DNA of 39,088 nt. Source: Patescibacteria group bacterium. Its GTDB lineage: Bacteria; Patescibacteriota; Minisyncoccia; UBA6257; 2-01-FULL-56-20. The DNA lies in NCBI GenBank assembly GCA_024654525.1, contig JANLHI010000013.1, positions 82,036 to 121,123 on the forward strand, in the 5' to 3' direction. The notes under the pieces were generated by a model that saw nothing but the letters and a program-made list of their open reading frames with translations, searched no databases and was not told the DNA's origin. Position numbers and translations under genes: made by a program. Below, piece by piece: positions 34,489-39,088 of this stretch (the stretch's first letter is position 1; each line of letters opens with the position of its first letter).

Positions 34489-35723
34489 CATCCTCATTTA
34501 TTACAGCACTTGATATCGGAACATCTTCCATTAAGGTGGTGGTGGCGGAGAATGTGCATGGGCGTCCGGTAATTCGTTTTGTGCATCGTGAACAATCGGC
34601 GGGTGTGAGAAAGGGTGCGGTGGCGGATATCACCGAGGCATCACATGCGGTGAGTCGTGTATTGAGTGAGGTTCGAAGAGTCTCAAGGCCGGCGCTAAAA
34701 AATCTCTATCTTGCAATAGGAACGACACATGCAAAAGTACAGACATCACGCGGTATCGTTGCGGTTTCGCGTGCGGATACGGAAATATATCAAGACGACG
34801 TAGATCGTGCGGTGAAGGCGGCACAAGCGGTGAATCTTTTGCCGAATCGAACGATTATCCATAACGTCACGCGGGAGTTTATTGTTGATGGAGTAGGGGA
34901 CATTGCGGATCCGTTGGGACTTTCCGGTTCCCGTCTCGAAGTAGGGAGTTTTGTAATAGATGCGTTTACGCCGCATGTTAAAAATTTAATGAGAGTGGTT
35001 GAGCTTGCCGGTGGAAGAGTACGTGGGTTGGTGTGGGCTCCGCTGGTCGCAAGTCGTGCAGCACTCTCGCGAGCACAACGAGAATTAGGAACACTTCTTA
35101 TCGATATCGGAAGTGGCACAACGGGCATGAGTGTGTATGAAGAAAATAAGCTTTCTGGTGTGGCGAAGTTTCCGGTGGGGAGCGCGAATATTTCGAACGA
35201 TCTTGCAGTGGGGCTTCGTATTCCGGTAGATGCCGCGGAAGATTTAAAGCTTAATTATGGATATGCCCTTGCTCAAGATGTATCGGGTAAAGATATGATC
35301 GAACTTCGAAAATTTGCTCCGGATGTAAAGGGAGCAACGTCTCGTCGTTTCATTTCGGAGATTATAGAATCGCGACTTGCGGAGATTCTCGAGTTTGTCC
35401 ATAATGAGCTCAAGCTGATGGGTAAGGTGGGGAAGCTTCCCGGAGGAGTAGTGCTGGTAGGGGGAGGTTCCAAGCTTCCCGGATTGACCGATTTGGTGAA
35501 GCAGGAATTAAAATTGGCATCCCAGATTGGCGCGACAGTTGAAGGTTTTGGATCGGGAAGTGGGGAGTTTTCTGGTTATTTCGAGGATCCTGAATTTGCA
35601 ACAGTGCTAGGCCTTGTATTGTGGGGATCCGAGGATGCGGAGTGGGAAGCGAATCGCACATTCAAGAATCTTAAGTTTGAGTTCAAGACGGTAAAGGAGA
35701 TGTTTCGACATTTTCTTCCTTAA
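34485..35723 (+). CDS. ftsA: Cell division protein FtsA
   Basis: ITALDIGTSSIKVVVAE, LLIDIGSGTTGMSVYEE, GGVVLVGGGSKLPGLTDLVKQEL. Confidence 0.93.
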   Translation: MTSSFITALDIGTSSIKVVVAENVHGRPVIRFVHREQSAGVRKGAVADITEASHAVSRVLSEVRRVSRPALKNLYLAIGTTHAKVQTSRGIVAVSRADTEIYQDDVDRAVKAAQAVNLLPNRTIIHNVTREFIVDGVGDIADPLGLSGSRLEVGSFVIDAFTPHVKNLMRVVELAGGRVRGLVWAPLVASRAALSRAQRELGTLLIDIGSGTTGMSVYEENKLSGVAKFPVGSANISNDLAVGLRIPVDAAEDLKLNYGYALAQDVSGKDMIELRKFAPDVKGATSRRFISEIIESRLAEILEFVHNELKLMGKVGKLPGGVVLVGGGSKLPGLTDLVKQELKLASQIGATVEGFGSGSGEFSGYFEDPEFATVLGLVLWGSEDAEWEANRTFKNLKFEFKTVKEMFRHFLP

Positions 35724-35738
35724 TTATTTTGTATTGTT

Positions 35739-36995
35739 ATGGCGAGCATCCAACAAAAAGACAAACAAACATCCCCCATTGCAAGTGTAAAAGTAGTGGG
35801 AATAGGGGGGGGTGGTGGCAATGCGGTTTCGCGTATCAGTTCTGATTTTGTGCGAGGCGTGCAATTTTTTGCAATCAACACCGATCATCAGGATTTGGAT
35901 CATGTAGATGTTCGAAATAAGATTTACATCGGCAAGAATCTTACGCGGGGATTAGGTACGGGAATGAACCCCGATTTGGGAAGACAGGCGATGGAAGAAA
36001 ATCGTTCGGAAATTACGGAAGCGCTTCGCGGCGCTGACTTGGTATTTCTTACCGCGGGTTTTGGAGGGGGTACGGGAAGCGGAGGTATGCCGGTAGCGGC
36101 GGAAATAGCGAAACAGCTTGGATCGCTTGTAGTGGCGGTGGTTACAAAACCATTTGCGTTTGAGGGTAGTCAACGGGAACGTATTGCACAGGAAGCGATT
36201 GTGAAAATGAAAGATAAAGTTGATGCGCTTATCGTAGTTCCCAATGACCGTATTTTCTCCATTATCAAAAAAGAAACGCCTATTCTTAAAGCGTTTGAAG
36301 CGATTGATGACGTACTTCGTAATTCATTGCGTGGCATAGTGGAATTGGTTACGTCACCGGGGCTTATCAATCTTGATTTTGCGGATGTAAAAAGCATTCT
36401 TGAGGATGCAGGTTCCGCGATTGTCGGTGTGGGAATTGCATCGGGCCCCGAGCGGGCGGTAAATGCGGTGCAAAGTGCATTGAATTCTCCTCTCCTCGAA
36501 ACGAGTGCGGAAGGAGCAAAGCGCGTGTTGTTGGGTATTTCCGGTTCGCGAGATCTTACGATGAACGAGATAAACGAGGCGGCAAAAATAGTCGCACAAG
36601 TTGCGGATCCTTCAGCGCGCATTATATTCGGTGCATATCACGACCGACGTCTTCGTGCGAGGCAACTGAAAATTACGCTTGTTGCGGCCGGATTCAACGG
36701 TGCAGGAGGGGCATCTACTCTTTTCGGAGGAGCGCCGACACCGACAAGACTTCCATTTTTCGAAGGACTAAAATCACAGTCACAATCACAGTCTGGACGT
36801 ACCGAAGATCGCAGTAAATATACCGTCGAAGACACATCCGCAAAGAAGCCTATGCCCATTTTTTCAGAACGTCAGGATAAAATAGAGAAGTCGGAATCAA
36901 AAGGGGATGCGCACGCCAAGAAATCAGAAAAACAGGAGCAACAGGAGGTGGATATTTGGGATATTCCTACCTTTCTCAGAAGGAAGAAAAAATAG
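35739..36995 (+). CDS. ftsZ: Cell division protein FtsZ
   Basis: GIGGGGGNAVSRI, FGGGTGSGG, GLINLDFADVKSILED, C-terminal DIPTFLRRKKK. Confidence 0.96.
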   Translation: MASIQQKDKQTSPIASVKVVGIGGGGGNAVSRISSDFVRGVQFFAINTDHQDLDHVDVRNKIYIGKNLTRGLGTGMNPDLGRQAMEENRSEITEALRGADLVFLTAGFGGGTGSGGMPVAAEIAKQLGSLVVAVVTKPFAFEGSQRERIAQEAIVKMKDKVDALIVVPNDRIFSIIKKETPILKAFEAIDDVLRNSLRGIVELVTSPGLINLDFADVKSILEDAGSAIVGVGIASGPERAVNAVQSALNSPLLETSAEGAKRVLLGISGSRDLTMNEINEAAKIVAQVADPSARIIFGAYHDRRLRARQLKITLVAAGFNGAGGASTLFGGAPTPTRLPFFEGLKSQSQSQSGRTEDRSKYTVEDTSAKKPMPIFSERQDKIEKSESKGDAHAKKSEKQEQQEVDIWDIPTFLRRKKK

Positions 36996-37009
36996 TTTTT
37001 ATACCAGGA

Positions 37010-38113
37010 TTAGAGAAGGTGGTTCCCATCCTCTGCGTCCTCAAATGAGGGCGCTTCGAGTTTCATTGGCTCAATGCCGATTGTTTCTCCACTGATTTTT
37101 ACCACATCCTTATCTATCTTCCCGAATTCCTTGTGGGCGTTATTGTAGGCACTTACGGTGGTGGTCAGATTTTTTCCGATTTTCCCGAAGTATTCTTCGT
37201 ACGCGATAAGATGCTTCCCAAGATGACTTACTTGTTTGATGATATCTTTTGTTTGCTCCGAAATTTTTTGATTACGGAGACCTTGAAGTACCGTTTGTAG
37301 ATATGCAAGAAAAGATGTCGGAGAAACAATAACTACTTTTTTCTGGAACGCATAGGATATAAGATTTTTTTCTTCCGTTGCACTCCCCACTTTATTAATA
37401 AGCAAATCATAATAAATCGCCTCTGAAGGAATGAACATAAATGCAAAATCCATCGTTTCTTCCTCGGGTTTTACATATTTTGAAGTTTCATCGATACGCA
37501 TCTTGATGTCAGAAATAAATGCAGCTTCATACTTCTTCTTATCAAGTGGATCGGCGGTTTCTGCAAAACGATTATAATTCTCAAGACTGAATTTTGAATC
37601 AATGGGGATAATCCTTTTATCGACAAATACCACTGCATCCACAATAAGACCCTTTCCTGTTTTCTCATCTTTGCCAAGCGGATACTGCATTTGATATCCC
37701 CCGGGAGGCAGGACGTTTTTCAATACATTTTCCAGATAATATTCTCCCAAAATGCCCCGTTGTTTGGGGTTGTTAAGGGTATCTTGTAATTTTTTAAGCT
37801 GATCGGTAAAGCCAACGACCTGTTTATTGGTTTCTCCGAGTTGTGTGAGTTTCTCGGTTACGTCGCCCATAATTTTTACGCTCTGACCGAATTGCTGTTG
37901 CATCGCGCGCGTGACTTCACTTACGGTGTGCTTTGACTCGTTCGCAACTTGCCCAAGCCTTGTGTCGAGTGTCCGCGTGAGTTCATTTAATTGGTTTTGG
38001 AGAAGGATGAGTGATTGATCAGGCTTCTGCTCTTTCGGTGAGAGAAGTGTGCGGAGGTAAAAGACACCGCCGACGAGTACCGCAAGGATGAGAATAAGAA
38101 ATATGAGTTCCAT
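37010..38113 (-). CDS. rmuC: RmuC-family DNA recombination protein
   Basis: N-terminal TM, coiled coil, RGILGEYYLENVLKNVLPPG, IVDAVVFVDKRIIPIDSKFSLENY; start chosen at ATG 38113 because a TATAAT lies just upstream. Confidence 0.92.
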   Translation of the reverse strand: MELIFLILILAVLVGGVFYLRTLLSPKEQKPDQSLILLQNQLNELTRTLDTRLGQVANESKHTVSEVTRAMQQQFGQSVKIMGDVTEKLTQLGETNKQVVGFTDQLKKLQDTLNNPKQRGILGEYYLENVLKNVLPPGGYQMQYPLGKDEKTGKGLIVDAVVFVDKRIIPIDSKFSLENYNRFAETADPLDKKKYEAAFISDIKMRIDETSKYVKPEEETMDFAFMFIPSEAIYYDLLINKVGSATEEKNLISYAFQKKVVIVSPTSFLAYLQTVLQGLRNQKISEQTKDIIKQVSHLGKHLIAYEEYFGKIGKNLTTTVSAYNNAHKEFGKIDKDVVKISGETIGIEPMKLEAPSFEDAEDGNHLL

Positions 38114-38119
38114 TTCTGC

Positions 38120-38125
38120 ATTATA
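38120..38125 (-). promoter_or_regulatory. Consensus -10 TATAAT 6 nt upstream of the rmuC ATG
   Basis: TATAAT-GCAGAA-ATG on the minus strand. Confidence 0.6.
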
Positions 38126-38214
38126 CCTCAAAACAAAAAACGCCTTTTTGAAGGGCGACTTTTCGCTGTTTCATTCTTTCGAGTGGGATTATCGTACAAT
38201 ATATTTGAATTGGG

Positions 38215-38256
38215 AATCGATATGCATGTCGAATTCACGACATGCAGTATCGCGAT
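38215..38256. repeat. Hairpin between rmuC and truB
   Basis: GCATGTCG (38224-38231) - AATTCA - CGACATGC (38238-38245), with outer GATA/TATC and AATCG/CGATT pairing options. Confidence 0.6.
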
Positions 38257-38303
38257 TACCATAACCGAGCATGCGAGAAAGAAGCAATCAGAGGTCAATT
38301 TTA

Positions 38304-38312
38304 TGCTAGAGT
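38304..38312 (+). promoter_or_regulatory. Extended -10 promoter TGCTAGAGT 7 nt before the truB ATG
   Basis: TG-C-TAGAGT at 38304-38312, ATG at 38320. Confidence 0.45.
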
Positions 38313-38319
38313 GTGAAAC

Positions 38320-39000
38320 ATGAAAGATATCCTCCTGATCGACAAGCCTGCAGGCATCACCTCATTCGACGTGATACGGAAGTTGCGTCAAAAAATGAAA
38401 ATTCGCAAAATGGGACACGCAGGTACGCTCGACCCCATGGCAACGGGACTTATGATTGTAGGCGTGAGAGAGGGTACAAAAAAACTGAATGAGTATTTGA
38501 AATTGCCAAAGGTGTACGAAGCGGAAGTAATGCTCGGGATTAGGACGGATACGGGGGATAGAGAGGGAAAGATTCTTGAAAGTTCCAATGTCAAATTCCA
38601 AAGTTTCAAAGAGGGAGAGATTAGGAGCGCTTTGGAATTGCTTCGCGGGAAAATAGTTCTACCGGTTCCAAAATATTCTGCGGTGAAGATGCGAGGTACG
38701 CCACTCTACGCGCGAGCGAGAAAAGGAGAAGATTTTGAAGCACCGAAGAAGGAGATGGAAGTGATGAGAATCACTTTGGAGAGAATATGGAATATGGAAT
38801 ACGGAATGAAGAATGAGGGAATGGGTATCGTATTGAAATTCGAAGTGGAGGTGGCAAGTGGAACATATATTCGCTCTCTTGCCGAGGAGATCGGAAGACG
38901 ACTTGGCGTGCCTGCGACACTTTGGAATTTAAGAAGGACACAAATAGGACAGGGAGAAAGCGCATTGAAGATAGAAGACGCGGAGAAGTCACCCTTCTGA
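38320..39000 (+). CDS. truB: tRNA pseudouridine synthase B
   Basis: LLIDKPAGITSFDVIRKLR, MGHAGTLDPMATGLMIVGV, KVYEAEVMLGIRTDTGDREGKI, VASGTYIRSLAEEIG. Confidence 0.95.
   Translation: MKDILLIDKPAGITSFDVIRKLRQKMKIRKMGHAGTLDPMATGLMIVGVREGTKKLNEYLKLPKVYEAEVMLGIRTDTGDREGKILESSNVKFQSFKEGEIRSALELLRGKIVLPVPKYSAVKMRGTPLYARARKGEDFEAPKKEMEVMRITLERIWNMEYGMKNEGMGIVLKFEVEVASGTYIRSLAEEIGRRLGVPATLWNLRRTQIGQGESALKIEDAEKSPF
38788..38826 (+). repeat. In-frame GGAATATGGAATAYGGAATG-type repeat tract inside truB
   Basis: Encodes WNMEYGMKNEGMG between TLERI and IVLKFEVEVASGTYIRSL. Confidence 0.5.
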
Positions 39001-39088
39001 ATTTTTATGAATTTGTTTTGAATGGTGAGTGTTCGCGTAGAGCGCAATTGATAAGAGCCCGGGTGAGATAGAGATATCAAATCTGTTT

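Noticed and set aside
1-39088. Mobile elements and CRISPR arrays
   Set aside because: No transposase, integrase, phage gene, Cas gene or regularly spaced direct repeats were seen

Overview
A 39 kb gene-dense window with very short intergenic gaps. It looks like a Patescibacteria/CPR (Parcubacteria-like) chromosome; this taxonomic call is inferred from gene style, not from a marker search. Main blocks, left to right: (1) an HD-domain nucleotidase-like gene, a UUCG-hairpin repeat block, a membrane protein, and a large Cys/Ser/Thr-rich secreted protein with a peptidoglycan-binding-like domain; (2) an ArsR / Cys-rich FmdB-type zinc-ribbon / ArsP-YraQ-type permease cassette behind a perfect 26-bp operator-like palindrome; (3) a Ca/Na antiporter, then a minus-strand alpha/beta hydrolase / membrane-anchored MurF-like ligase / D-Ala-D-Ala ligase operon next to a decayed region, a split LysO-like exporter, a cyclase-family protein, a degenerate XRE HTH and an SNase-Excalibur nuclease; (4) tRNA-Leu, ParA-ParB, TopA, DprA; (5) a type IV pilus locus (PilO-like, four prepilin-like proteins, PilB, PilC, a PilM-PilN fusion) interrupted by tRNA-Val, tRNA-Ile and an RluA-type synthase; (6) Pth, LepB, HisS, S21, YqeY, YbeY, FtsA, FtsZ, RmuC and TruB. 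The observations I rate highest are: apparent in-frame insertions of repeat-word DNA in three nucleic-acid enzymes (TopA, RluA-type, TruB); several -10 boxes 6-8 nt from start codons, implying leaderless transcripts; the UUCG hairpin block; the ArsR cassette; and the membrane-anchored MurF-like/Ddl operon. No mobile elements or CRISPR arrays were seen. All assignments come from reading the sequence and translations; no search was run.
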